Positions 52,229 through 62,176 of a stretch of DNA of 64,000 bases are shown here, in pieces. The DNA comes from Desulfatitalea alkaliphila (GTDB lineage Bacteria > Desulfobacterota > Desulfobacteria > Desulfobacterales > Desulfosarcinaceae): positions 124,001 to 188,000 of the forward strand of contig NZ_JALJRB010000002.1 of assembly GCF_022968795.1 (NCBI RefSeq), in the 5' to 3' direction. A model generated the notes under the pieces. That model was not told the DNA's origin. It ran no database searches and worked only from the letters and a program-made list of their open reading frames with translations. Positions within the stretch are counted from its first letter, which is position 1. Every line of letters begins with the position of its first letter. The translations under genes were made by a program, and so were the position numbers.

Positions 52229-54775
52229 ATGCAACCCCACCTTCCCGAATTACCGGTCACCACCGTCCTGCCCGAACTGGCGGCGGCTCTGGCGCGCCAT
52301 GGCAGCGCCGTGTTGGTGGCCCCGCCGGGGGCCGGCAAGACCACCACCGTGCCCGTGGCCCTGCTGGATGCCCCCTGGTTGGCCGGGCAACGAATAGTGC
52401 TGCTGGCGCCCCGCCGCCTGGCAGCGCGAGCGGCGGCGGCGCGCATGGCCGCCCTTCTCAACCAAACGGTGGGCGAGACGGTGGGCTATCGCATCCGCAT
52501 GGACAGCCGCACCGGCCCCGGCACCCGCATCGTGGTGATGACCGAAGGGGTGTTGACCCGCATGGTCCAGACCGATCCGGCCCTGGAGGGGGTGGGGCTG
52601 GTGATCTTCGATGAATTTCACGAGCGCAGCCTGGAGGCCGACCTGGGACTGGCGCTCTGCCGGGAGATCCAGGGGGTGCTCAACGAGGAGTTGCGCCTGC
52701 TGGTCATGTCGGCCACCCTGGACCCGGCCCCGGTGACGGCGCTGTTGCATGATGCCCCCCTGGTGGCTTGCGCGGGCCGCCTTTTCCCGGTGGCGACGCG
52801 ATATGTGCCGCCGCCCCGCTCCCAACCGCTGGAGCGGGCGGTGGCCGACAGGGTGTTGCGAACGGTTGCCGCCGGGGAAGGAAGCGTGCTGGTGTTTCTG
52901 CCCGGCGCGCCGGAGATTCGGCGCGTGGCGCGCCTGCTGGCCGCAGGCGGTCTGCCTGCCGACTGGTCGGTGGCCCCTTTGTACGGCAACCTGAGCCGCA
53001 CGGCGCAGGATACGGCCATCGCGCCGCCGCCGGCGGGCCGGCACAAGATCGTTCTGGCCACGGCCATCGCCGAAACCAGTTTGACCATCGAGGGTATCGC
53101 GGTGGTGGTGGACGGCGGGCTGCAGCGGGTACCGCGCTTCGATGCACGCAGCGGTATGACCCGACTGGTCACCGTGCCGGTGTCGCAGGCGGCGGCGGAC
53201 CAGCGCCGGGGGCGAGCGGGCCGACTGGGGCCGGGAATCTGTTACCGCATGTGGTCCCAAGCGGCGCACGCCGGACTGCCGGCCCGCAACCGACCGGAAA
53301 TCCTGAATACGGACCTGGCCGCCTTGGCCCTGGAGTTGGCTTGGTGGGGTGAGGCGGATGCCGGTGCCTTGGCCTGGCTCGACCCGCCGCCGCAAGGCCC
53401 GTTGCAACAGGCCCGCACCTTGCTGACCGAGTTGGGCGCGCTGGATGAGAACGGTCGCATCACCGCCCACGGTCGCCGCCTGGCACAGTTGCCCCTTCAT
53501 CCGCGCCTGGCCCACATGGTGGTCGCCGCCGGGCAGGCGGGGATGGGAGGGACGGCCTGCGATATGGCGGCGATTTTGAGCGAGCGGGATCCATTGCGCG
53601 CCGGCGGCGCTCACAAGGATACGGACCTGCGCCGGCGCCTCGAACTGCTGCACGCTTTCCGGAGCCGCGCGACACTACCCCGAACCGATGAGCGAACCGA
53701 TTGGACGGCGGTGCGCCGCATCGTCAAGGTGGCGGCATTGTTGCGGCAGCGGTTGCATTTAAGCGCAAACGACAGGGGCGTTATGGAACCGGGCCGCCTG
53801 CTTGCCTGGGCCTACCCGGACCGCATCGCCGGCCGCAGACCCGGCAGCGTGGACCGCTATGTCATGACCAGCGGCCTGGGCGCTTTTTTCGACACGCCCG
53901 ACCCCCTGGGGGGCCACGACTACCTGGTGATCGCCCACCTGGACGGCGAACGGCGCGAAGCCCGCATTTACCTGGCCGCGGCCTATGACCGCGACACCTT
54001 GATGCACCAATGGACCCATCGCCTGAAATGGCAAGAGACGGTGACCTGGGATGACCAGCGGCAATGCGTATCGGCCGAACGGCGCCTCACCCTGGGCGCC
54101 TTGGTCCTGCGCCGCGAGCCTCAGACCGATCCCGATCCGCAGGCCGTGGCCGACACCCTGACCGCCGCCATTCGCGCCCGGGGCATCGAAGTGCTGCCCT
54201 GGACACCCGCACGGCGCACCTTTCAGACCCGAACGCTGCTGCTGCGCCGAATGGCGACGGAAACGGAGAGCGACGCACCCCCATGGCCCGACCTGTCCGA
54301 TGCGGGCCTGATGGCGGCCCTGGACACCTGGCTGGCACCTTGGCTGACCGGTATTGCGGGCTTCAAAGCCTTGGCATGCCTGGACCTGACCGGCGCATTG
54401 CGCAGCCGCCTCTCCCGCCAACAACTGCAGCAGCTCGACACCTGGGCACCCACCCACATCACAGTGCCCAGCGGCCGCCGCCATCCCATCGACTACAACA
54501 ACGACCCGCCCGCGCTGGCGGTGCGTCTGCAGGAAATGTTCGGCACCGACCGCACCCCGGCCATCGCCGGGGGCCGCCTGCCGCTGCAACTGCACCTGCT
54601 CTCGCCCGCCGGGCGCCCGGCCCAGATCACCCAGGACCTGGCCGGTTTCTGGCGCAACAGTTACGGGCAAGTGAAAAAGGCGCTCAAGGGACGCTATCCC
54701 AAGCACTTCTGGCCCGACGATCCCCTAGCGAGTGCGCCCACCGCGCAGGCCAAGCCGCGCGGCGGCAAACGATAG
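52229..54775 (+). CDS. hrpB: ATP-dependent helicase HrpB
   Basis: The 848-aa DEAH-box helicase has Walker A PPGAGKTTTVP (Lys37), motif Ia APRRLAARAAA, motif II DEFHER, motif III SATLD, motif V ATAIAETSLTIEGI and motif VI DQRRGRAGR. The HrpB-specific C-terminal domain includes DYNNDPPALAVRLQEMFG. The ATG at 52229 gives the usual HrpB length; the longer upstream frame is not conserved. The cellular role of HrpB is poorly defined. It ends with TAG inside a palindrome shared with the convergent arsM stop. Confidence 0.95.
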   Translation: MQPHLPELPVTTVLPELAAALARHGSAVLVAPPGAGKTTTVPVALLDAPWLAGQRIVLLAPRRLAARAAAARMAALLNQTVGETVGYRIRMDSRTGPGTRIVVMTEGVLTRMVQTDPALEGVGLVIFDEFHERSLEADLGLALCREIQGVLNEELRLLVMSATLDPAPVTALLHDAPLVACAGRLFPVATRYVPPPRSQPLERAVADRVLRTVAAGEGSVLVFLPGAPEIRRVARLLAAGGLPADWSVAPLYGNLSRTAQDTAIAPPPAGRHKIVLATAIAETSLTIEGIAVVVDGGLQRVPRFDARSGMTRLVTVPVSQAAADQRRGRAGRLGPGICYRMWSQAAHAGLPARNRPEILNTDLAALALELAWWGEADAGALAWLDPPPQGPLQQARTLLTELGALDENGRITAHGRRLAQLPLHPRLAHMVVAAGQAGMGGTACDMAAILSERDPLRAGGAHKDTDLRRRLELLHAFRSRATLPRTDERTDWTAVRRIVKVAALLRQRLHLSANDRGVMEPGRLLAWAYPDRIAGRRPGSVDRYVMTSGLGAFFDTPDPLGGHDYLVIAHLDGERREARIYLAAAYDRDTLMHQWTHRLKWQETVTWDDQRQCVSAERRLTLGALVLRREPQTDPDPQAVADTLTAAIRARGIEVLPWTPARRTFQTRTLLLRRMATETESDAPPWPDLSDAGLMAALDTWLAPWLTGIAGFKALACLDLTGALRSRLSRQQLQQLDTWAPTHITVPSGRRHPIDYNNDPPALAVRLQEMFGTDRTPAIAGGRLPLQLHLLSPAGRPAQITQDLAGFWRNSYGQVKKALKGRYPKHFWPDDPLASAPTAQAKPRGGKR

Positions 54776-54789
54776 GGGCTCGCGAGCCC
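54776..54789. repeat. Palindrome GGGCTCGCGAGCCC supplying both convergent stop codons
   Basis: The 14-nt perfect palindrome fills the gap between hrpB (TAG 54773-54775, plus) and arsM (TAG 54791-54789, minus). There is no T-run, so simple Rho-independent termination is unlikely. The same core (AGGGCTCGC) recurs right after stop codons at 60134 (plus) and 61086 (minus). Confidence 0.55.
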
Positions 54790-55583
54790 TAAGGTTTGAC
54801 CGCCTCGATGGCGGCCGAAACGATGTAATCTTCGATCTTGCGGCCGGGGACCCACTGGCGGATCACCTCGCGGCTCTCGTCCTTGGGTTGAATGCGGATC
54901 CGCGAAAAGCCCGCCGCCGTCAGGATCTCCGTCAACCGCGGGATGGTCTCCGCGCCCGCCACGCAGGCCGTTAAAAGCGCCATTTCCTGATGCAGCACTT
55001 CCGGCAGGGCAGCGGTGGCCACCACGTCCGAGATAGCCAGCCGACCGCCCGGTTTGAGCACCCGGAAGGCTTCCCGGTACACTTGCGGTTTGTCCGGCGA
55101 CAAATTGATCACGCAGTTGGAGAGAATCACATCCACGCTGTTGTCCGCCACCGGTAAATGCTCGATTTCGCCCAATCGGAAAGTGACGTTCAGGGCACCG
55201 ATCCGCGCGGCGCTGGCCCGGGCCTTGCTCAACATCTCGGGGGTCATGTCCACGCCGATCACCCGCCCCTCGGGGCCCACCTCCCGCGCGGCCAGAAAGC
55301 AGTCGAAGCCGCCGCCGCTGCCCAGATCGAGCACCGTTTCGCCCGGCTTGAGGGCGGCGATGGCCTTGGGATTGCCGCAACTCAACCCCATGTTGGCGCC
55401 TTCGGGCAGGGCGGCCAGATCGGCGGCCGAATAGCCCAGGGCCAGGGCGATCTGATCGGGGGACACTTCTTTGAGCGGGTCGCCGCAACAAGAGGGACCG
55501 CAGTCACAGCCGTCGGCGGCGGCGATTTGGCCATAGCGGCTGCGCACCGCCTGGCGGATGATTTCAAACTGTTCTTTTTCCAT
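54789..55583 (-). CDS. arsM: Arsenite S-adenosylmethionine methyltransferase
   Basis: The 264-aa enzyme methylates As(III) to volatile or less retained forms. The N terminus is Cys-rich (Cys26, 28, 32, 33). The SAM motif is VLDLGSGGGFDCFLAA, and the three conserved catalytic cysteines are placed at Cys69 (GLSCGNP), Cys157 (SNCVINL) and Cys207 (TACVAG). MEKEQFE is the start, with GAGGTG upstream. It lies 55 nt after arsR in the same operon, so expression should be arsenic-inducible. Confidence 0.94.
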   Translation of the reverse strand: MEKEQFEIIRQAVRSRYGQIAAADGCDCGPSCCGDPLKEVSPDQIALALGYSAADLAALPEGANMGLSCGNPKAIAALKPGETVLDLGSGGGFDCFLAAREVGPEGRVIGVDMTPEMLSKARASAARIGALNVTFRLGEIEHLPVADNSVDVILSNCVINLSPDKPQVYREAFRVLKPGGRLAISDVVATAALPEVLHQEMALLTACVAGAETIPRLTEILTAAGFSRIRIQPKDESREVIRQWVPGRKIEDYIVSAAIEAVKP

Positions 55584-55638
55584 GGGATTCACCTCGTTCA
55601 AATGCATGCAAGCGGTCAAGGGCGCAAAGCACCGGCGT

Positions 55639-55956
55639 TCATCGGTTGAAAAACCGCACCAGGGCTTGGACCGCTGCGGGGTCCACCCAGCACACGATCT
55701 GTTTGCCCCGGCGCCGCATTTTGATCAAACCCGCTTGGCGCAGCGCCTTCATGTGATGGGAAACGGTGGATGGCACAATTTCCAGAACGCGGGTCAGATC
55801 GCCGACAAAGGCGCAGCATTCGCCATCCTGTTGCCAAAGGGTGCCGGGCGGGCAGCAGTCGATCAGCTCCAGGAATATTCTGAGGCGATTGGGGTTGGAC
55901 AGCGCCTTGAACATCTCGGCCAGCTGGTCGATGGTATCGGTATCATAGTTCGACAT
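55639..55956 (-). CDS. arsR: ArsR-family metalloregulator
   Basis: The 105-aa winged-helix repressor has the recognition helix IVPSTVSHHMKALRQAGLI and the wing RRRGKQIVCWV. Vicinal cysteines DCC (about 33-34) and ECC (about 46-47) are candidate As(III) ligands, placed differently from the classic ELCVCDL motif. A perfect palindromic operator overlaps its start codon, so autoregulation is expected. arsM follows in the operon. Confidence 0.93.
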   Translation of the reverse strand: MSNYDTDTIDQLAEMFKALSNPNRLRIFLELIDCCPPGTLWQQDGECCAFVGDLTRVLEIVPSTVSHHMKALRQAGLIKMRRRGKQIVCWVDPAAVQALVRFFNR

Positions 55957-55968
55957 GTGTCGAACTAT
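55945..55968 (-). promoter_or_regulatory. ArsR operator overlapping the arsR start codon
   Basis: ATAGTTCGACA (55945-55955), TG spacer, TGTCGAACTAT (55958-55968) form a perfect 11-bp inverted repeat. The arsR ATG (minus strand 55956-55954) lies within it. Repressor binding here would block both transcription elongation and access to the start. Confidence 0.85.
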
Positions 55969-56059
55969 CTAATTGTTATCGGACCACTTGTCAAGGGCTG
56001 CAATGATACCGGCAACCGACCGCAGGGGCGCCACCCGGAAATAAGGGTGTGAGCGCTGA

Positions 56060-57688
56060 TCAATGGGTCGGTTGTGCGCCGTCCTGGTGCAGCTGGCGGT
56101 ACTGGATGGCCAAAACCAGCTGGTTGCGCAGCATGCTCAGGTGGCGATGTTCGGCTTCGTTGATGGGCGCGCCGATCTCTGGACGATCGGCATAGAGCGC
56201 GCCGATGGCCACGTTCTGCACCATGATGGGCAGGAAGATGAAGGCCGGCGCATCGATGTGGCGACGATACCAGAGGGGAATGAGATGGCGTATCTTGTCG
56301 TCCCCGGCATCGGCCATGACAAGGTCCTTGCCCACCCGAAGGGAAAGATTGAACAGGTCCTTGGCCGCTTCGGCCACCTTGAAGCCCGCATTTTGCACCA
56401 GGTTCCGAGCCTGCCGGCCATAACCGAAGCGCACGTTCATCCATTGGGTGTCGCTGTCGCGGATGAACATCAGGGCCCGCTGAACGCCGAGGGACCGATA
56501 GAGGATTTCCAGTCCCATCGGGGCGATATCGTTGAATGCGTGATCGGCCATCATGGCCTGGGAGATTTCCTGCACGCCTTCCAGGATCATTTCGGCGGGG
56601 CTGGCGGCGGCATCGGAACCGCCGGTTTTCAGATCCATGCTGTCCGTCAGCTTGAAACTGCCGGATGCGGGCAGCGCCGCCGACGGTTTGGACACCGCGG
56701 CCGACCCTTCCGGCGCCGATGCGAAAGCGGCCGTCAGGTCGTTGAAAAAAGGACTGTCGGCGACACTGAAATCCATGGCCCGGGCGTGTTGCCGCACCTT
56801 GGCCAAGGAGTCTTCGATCAGTCGCTCGAGCTGTTTCTTGGAGATGGACACCACCGGCTGGAATTGCTCAAGCAATTTCTGGACCGCCTCCTCATTTTTC
56901 TGTTGGCCGTCCATGCCGATCAACTTGCTCAATGCCTGCACAAAACCGCTCAAGGCAGCCAGTTTGGAGGCTCCGGTGTCCCTGTGTTTCCAGTTGTGTA
57001 TGGCAATGGGGCGCAAGCCGTCGCAAATCCGGGGCGGGAAATTCCATTGCCGGGCAACGGCCCGGCCGAGCTCCTGGTAGGTGATGCCGCAGCAGGCCTT
57101 GACCGCAATGGTCTCGCTGCAGTCGTGGCGGGCCATCCAGTTGAGCACTTTGCGGTATTCCCCCGGCAGGTATCGGATCATCACCAGCTTGCCGAAGCGG
57201 CTCAACATGGCGCATAGAAAAGCCTCTTCAGGGTCGATATCTTTTTCCGCGGCCGCCAGATCCCGCGCCAGGATGCCGGACCAGAAGGAGCGGATCACCT
57301 CCTCTTTGAGCTCTTGCTCGAAGGCGTTGTTTTTAAAATGTTCGAACAGCGACAGACCGATGGCGGTCATGCGCACATATTTGAAACCCAGCACCACCAC
57401 CGCCCGGGTCACAGTGGTGACATTGCCCGATGCAAAGGCGTAGTTGACGGAGTTGGCCAGCTTGAGCAGTTTGCTGGTCAACCCGTAATCGTGTAGGATG
57501 ATGTCGGCCAGTTCGGAAGCGTCGCAATCGGCCGAAGAAGCGGCCAACTTCCGGTTGATCTCGACGACGTATTTGGAAATACTTGGAAATTCATCGCTAT
57601 GGCGAATCCGTCCCAGCATGCGCGCCAGGGGCGACTGAGGTTTGCGGGGCCGGGGCGTCAGCAATTCAGGGGGCTCGCCCAAGGGCAT
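56060..57688 (-). CDS. HDOD-domain signalling protein with C-terminal GAF-like domain
   Basis: The 542-aa soluble protein starts with an HDOD domain (about 25-235): FPSISKYVVEINRKLA, ILHDYGLTSKLLKLANSVNYA, AVVVLGFKYVRMTAIGLSLF and FLCAMLSRFGKLVMI. HDOD proteins lack most HD metal ligands and act in signalling. A low-complexity linker (about 320-365) follows, then a GAF-like region (about 385-525) with ALMFIRD, APAFIFLPIMVQNVAIGALYADRP. The ligand is unknown. It is divergent from the cupin gene. Confidence 0.85.
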   Translation of the reverse strand: MPLGEPPELLTPRPRKPQSPLARMLGRIRHSDEFPSISKYVVEINRKLAASSADCDASELADIILHDYGLTSKLLKLANSVNYAFASGNVTTVTRAVVVLGFKYVRMTAIGLSLFEHFKNNAFEQELKEEVIRSFWSGILARDLAAAEKDIDPEEAFLCAMLSRFGKLVMIRYLPGEYRKVLNWMARHDCSETIAVKACCGITYQELGRAVARQWNFPPRICDGLRPIAIHNWKHRDTGASKLAALSGFVQALSKLIGMDGQQKNEEAVQKLLEQFQPVVSISKKQLERLIEDSLAKVRQHARAMDFSVADSPFFNDLTAAFASAPEGSAAVSKPSAALPASGSFKLTDSMDLKTGGSDAAASPAEMILEGVQEISQAMMADHAFNDIAPMGLEILYRSLGVQRALMFIRDSDTQWMNVRFGYGRQARNLVQNAGFKVAEAAKDLFNLSLRVGKDLVMADAGDDKIRHLIPLWYRRHIDAPAFIFLPIMVQNVAIGALYADRPEIGAPINEAEHRHLSMLRNQLVLAIQYRQLHQDGAQPTH

Positions 57689-57712
57689 GGTGCATCCTTC
57701 CGGTAGTGCATA

Positions 57713-57740
57713 TGACGACCCCGCGGATGCGGGGATCGAT
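57713..57740. repeat. Solitary hairpin resembling a type I-E CRISPR repeat
   Basis: CCCCGC (57719-57724), GGAT, GCGGGG (57729-57734), followed by ATCGA, resembles the core of type I-E CRISPR repeats. Only one copy is present in the 265-nt gap between the HDOD and cupin genes, and no cas genes are nearby. It could simply be a hairpin. Confidence 0.4.
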
Positions 57741-57953
57741 ATTTATAAGCAAGCAAGATCCATCGTGATGGCGTATCGCGAACACAGCTCCGGCGCCTGC
57801 GGAAAGTTCCTTCCGCCAAGGCGGCGCGGCGGGCTGCGATGCCCCATCCTTGTTGTTATCGACCGATGCGATGAAAAATTGAGGACCCGTCCATCCAAAA
57901 CACCTGTGCCGCAGGAGAACCGGTCGCAGGCTGAAACAAAAAAAGGAGGACCC

Positions 57954-58286
57954 GTGTTTTACAAAGCCAATGCATCCGGTTACCACGCAGCCATGCCGGG
58001 GATCACGCTCAAGACCCTGGCCCACGGCGCAAAGACCCTGCTGGCGGAGTTCCGCCTGGCGGCGGGCAGCTTGCTGCCCCGGCACAGCCACCCCCATGAA
58101 CAGACCGGCTATTTGGTCAGCGGCCGGATCCGGCTGACCATCGGCGAAACGACCCATGAGGCCGGGCCGGGGGATGGCTGGTCCATCCCGGGCGACACCG
58201 AACACAGCGCCGAAGTGCTGGAAGACACCGTGGCGGTGGAGGTGTTCGCGCCGGTACGCGAGGATTACCTGCGATTGAATGAATAG
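57954..58286 (+). CDS. Cupin-domain protein
   Basis: The 110-aa protein is a single cupin barrel with metal-binding motif 1 HSHPHEQTGYLVSGRIRLTIG and motif 2 PGDGWSIPGDTEHSAEV. The start is GTG at 57954, clearly marked by AAAGGAGGA at 57942-57950. The function could be sensory or enzymatic (for example a small dioxygenase or isomerase), and cannot be narrowed from sequence. It is monocistronic and convergent with the beta-helix lipoprotein gene. Confidence 0.85.
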   Translation: MFYKANASGYHAAMPGITLKTLAHGAKTLLAEFRLAAGSLLPRHSHPHEQTGYLVSGRIRLTIGETTHEAGPGDGWSIPGDTEHSAEVLEDTVAVEVFAPVREDYLRLNE

Positions 58287-58311
58287 GACCGGCGCATAAC
58301 CGCAGGTGCTG

Positions 58312-59448
<1,137 letters not shown>

Positions 59449-59679
59449 AACGTGACCCCGCGGAACAGGTCCCCGCGGTGGGCCTGTTCATATGCGATTC
59501 GATTTACTGAAGATTGCAGCCGTAAACCGCGGGCACCTCCTTGGCGGGTGCGGGAGTCGCCTGCGATAATGATGGTATTTTAAAGCATGGCCGCGTCGAA
59601 TACAATGAGCGGTTTGCTTTTGGCGCCATTGAGGATTAGATTTTGATATTGGAAATCCTGAGGAGGAAGGGAAAATGCC

Positions 59680-60135
59680 ATGAGGAAGAAGATCCGAACG
59701 CTATTCGTGATGGTGCTGATGTTGGCCATGGGCGCCATGGGCGTGCCGGCGACGGCCGCCACCGATTCTGCGGAGCAGGTCAAAAAGGAAACCCGGGAAC
59801 TGATCGAGGCTTTGAAGAGCTATGGTGCCGATCAACGGGATGAAGCGGCGCGCAAAACGGAAGAGGCCATGGCGCGCGCGGACCGACGACTCGAGGCGCT
59901 GCAAAAGGAGATGGATGCGAAATGGGAACAGATGGACAAGACGGCCCGCGAAAGGGCCCGGGAAACCCGTGACGCCCTGCAACGTCAGCGCAAGGAGCTG
60001 GGCCAGTGGTACGAGAAAATGAAATCGGGTTCCGCCGAGGCCTGGGAACAGCTGAAAAAGGGCTTCTCCGATGCCTATGAAGCGTTCTACGACGCCTGGA
60101 ACAAAGCCGACAAAGATATGGGTGGCGCTGATTAG
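59680..60135 (+). CDS. Exported coiled-coil protein
   Basis: The 151-aa protein has a signal peptide (LFVMVLMLAMGAMGVPATAA). A long, highly charged helix follows, with heptad spacing from about 30 to 140 (EALQKEMDAKWEQMDKTARE and similar). GAGGAAGGG precedes the ATG. The composition resembles periplasmic stress-related coiled-coil proteins, but no specific family is certain. Its TAG stop is followed by the AGGGCTCGCCC motif. Confidence 0.65.
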   Translation: MRKKIRTLFVMVLMLAMGAMGVPATAATDSAEQVKKETRELIEALKSYGADQRDEAARKTEEAMARADRRLEALQKEMDAKWEQMDKTARERARETRDALQRQRKELGQWYEKMKSGSAEAWEQLKKGFSDAYEAFYDAWNKADKDMGGAD

Positions 60136-60254
60136 GGCTCGCCCATTGCCCCATCCAATCAGATGGAATATAGCTTGCGCCGCGGGGCCTTGAAGCCCCC
60201 CGTGCCCGCTGCCTTATTGACAACCCCTTGAGAATTCAAAAAATGGGAGCTTGC

Positions 60255-60980
60255 ATGCGCCTGCTGACAGTTACCATCGCTTTGCTCTTGATCACGGCCA
60301 CGGCCCCGGCACAAGCCGGCTTTTTCGACACCTTCAAACGCCTGCTCACATCGGAAAGCGCGGACACCGGCGCCCCACCCGATGAGAACACCACCATCGC
60401 CGCCCTGCGGGAGGCGTTGACCGTCGGCACCCGCAACGCGGTGCACAACGTCGCCCGGGTGGACGGCTACCTGGGCAATGAATGGATCAAAATCGTGCTG
60501 CCCGAACGCGTTCAGCGGTTGGCCGACATGGCCGCGGCCGTCGGTTTTCAAGAGCAGGTGGACCATCTGGTGGTCACCATGAACCGGGCGGCGGAAACCG
60601 CGGCGCCCGCCGCCGCCGACCTTTTCGTGACGGCCATCGGCGAGATGACTTTCGAGGATGCCCGGGGCATACTGGAGGGCGGCGAAACCTCGGCCACCGA
60701 CTTTTTCCGGCGTAAAACCACCACCCGGCTTTATGCGGCTTTCAAACCGGTGGTCACCACGAGCATGGAGCAGGTGGGGGTCGCCCGGGCCTACAAAGAG
60801 GTGGTGGCCCCCTTGTCATCGGTGCCCATGCTGCAAACCGAAGGGTTGGACCTGGACCACTACGTGACCAATGAAGCCCTGGATGGTTTGTTTCTCATGG
60901 TGGCGGAGGAAGAGCGCAAGATCCGCTCCGATCCCGCCGCGCGGGTGACGGATCTGTTGCGCCGGGTCTTCGGCCAATAG
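60255..60980 (+). CDS. DUF4197 family exported protein
   Basis: The 241-aa protein has a signal peptide (LLTVTIALLLITATAPAQA) and matches DUF4197. Conserved blocks are NAVHNVARVDGYLGNEWIKI, VLPERVQRLADMA, MNRAAETAAPAAADLF, AIGEMTFEDARGIL, TSATDFFRRKTTTRLYAAFKPVV and a late DLDHYVTNEALDGLFLMVAEEE. Function of the family is unknown. The ATG at 60255 has GGGAG 6 nt upstream; in-frame earlier starts lack a site and would extend the signal peptide. Confidence 0.82.
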   Translation: MRLLTVTIALLLITATAPAQAGFFDTFKRLLTSESADTGAPPDENTTIAALREALTVGTRNAVHNVARVDGYLGNEWIKIVLPERVQRLADMAAAVGFQEQVDHLVVTMNRAAETAAPAAADLFVTAIGEMTFEDARGILEGGETSATDFFRRKTTTRLYAAFKPVVTTSMEQVGVARAYKEVVAPLSSVPMLQTEGLDLDHYVTNEALDGLFLMVAEEERKIRSDPAARVTDLLRRVFGQ

Positions 60981-61063
60981 CGCCGAACGGGGTATCCATG
61001 GTGTGCGACGATCACAATGATCGGTGCGTCACTGCCGATTATGCCAACAGCCGCTGTGGACCC

Positions 61064-61087
61064 GCGCAAAAATAAGGGCGAGCCCTC
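61064..61087 (-). terminator. Possible terminator after the cyclase-FHA gene
   Basis: On the minus strand AGGG-CTCG-CCCT directly follows the stop and is followed by TTATTTTT. The stem is short (4 bp, tight loop), so strength is uncertain. It shares the AGGGCTCGC core with other gene ends in this region. Confidence 0.4.
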
Positions 61088-62003
61088 AAATGTGTTGGAA
61101 GCGGATTTCCATGGGGGTGGCGAGAAAGCCGGCGTGCCCCAGGGAAATGGCGCCGGCGGCGGGCAGGACGATTTCATCCCGGCGCATCAGGACCGTTTCC
61201 TGGTCGGCGGGCAGGATGTAAGTGCCATTGGTGCTCTGGTCCACCAGCACGAATTTATCGCGCCGCAGTTCGATGCGCGCGTGCAGCCGGGAGACGCGGG
61301 GTTCGTTGACCACCAGGTGATTGATGGCATCCCTGCCGATGGTGACCACCGGCGTTTGCGCATCCACCACGACCTCCCGGTTCTGAAAACGCAGCCGCAG
61401 CCGTAATTCGGCTTTGGCCTTGCCCTTCGCCGCTGCGCCCATGGCGCCGCTGATCATGGTCATCTCTTCCGGGTGGCCCCAGGGGATTTCATAAATCGTC
61501 AGCAGTGCCTGCTTGCCCTTGATGCGGGTCTCGTCCACCAGCCGGGTGGTGCGGTGATGCCGGGGCGCCATCTGCTGCAGGGTGGCGTGATTGGTGATGA
61601 TTTGTCCCGCTTTGGCCTGCTGCACCATGCGTGCCGCCACATTGACGGCATCCCCGTAAACATCGCCGCTTTCGCAAATCACCGGGCCGTAGTGAAAACC
61701 GATGCGCAAGCGAATCCTATAGGCCACCATGGTTTCGTCATCGCTGATGGTTTCCTGCATGCCGACGGCCGCGGCCATCGCTTGATCCGGCTGGGCGAAA
61801 CGGCACATCACCTCGTCACCGATGGTTTTGACCACTTGGCCGTGGTTGGCCAAGGTGACCTTTTCAACCAGTGACAGGCAGCTGGTGACCAATTCCAGGG
61901 CACGGGCGTCCCCGAGTTGTTCGTAGAGCCGGGTGCTGTTGGCAATGTCTGCGAAAAGGATGGCTTGGGTCTGATGTGTGTCGTCCGCCATTGCCGTTTC
62001 CAT
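61086..62003 (-). CDS. Class III adenylate cyclase with C-terminal FHA domain
   Basis: The protein is about 305 aa. The cyclase domain (about 12-175) has metal-binding Asp19 (LFADIANSTRL) and Asp63 (TIGDEVMCRF), and the purine-specifying Lys59. DVYGDAVNVAARM carries the substrate Asp and the transition-state Asn/Arg, so ATP is the likely substrate. The FHA domain (about 215-300) has TIGRDAINH, SRLHARIEL and STNGTYI, intact for phosphothreonine binding. The combination suggests cAMP synthesis targeted or controlled by a Ser/Thr phosphoprotein. The stop is followed by AGGGCTCGCCCT then TTATTTTT, a possible weak terminator. Start choices: ATG 62003 or 61991. Confidence 0.9.
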   Translation of the reverse strand: METAMADDTHQTQAILFADIANSTRLYEQLGDARALELVTSCLSLVEKVTLANHGQVVKTIGDEVMCRFAQPDQAMAAAVGMQETISDDETMVAYRIRLRIGFHYGPVICESGDVYGDAVNVAARMVQQAKAGQIITNHATLQQMAPRHHRTTRLVDETRIKGKQALLTIYEIPWGHPEEMTMISGAMGAAAKGKAKAELRLRLRFQNREVVVDAQTPVVTIGRDAINHLVVNEPRVSRLHARIELRRDKFVLVDQSTNGTYILPADQETVLMRRDEIVLPAAGAISLGHAGFLATPMEIRFQHI

Positions 62004-62176
62004 CCCTTGTGCGTCGTCTGAAGTTGCAAGCAAACCGTTTTTCCGTGCTGGATACCCTTCGCATGCAGCATCGACCCTGTCAAGCCGATGCCGGCCTCAC
62101 GGCACCCGTTGATAAGGCCGTTTGATCGTTCTTCTGTTCGCGCAGAAGGCGGCATGGCACTCGGCCCTTGCTACGG

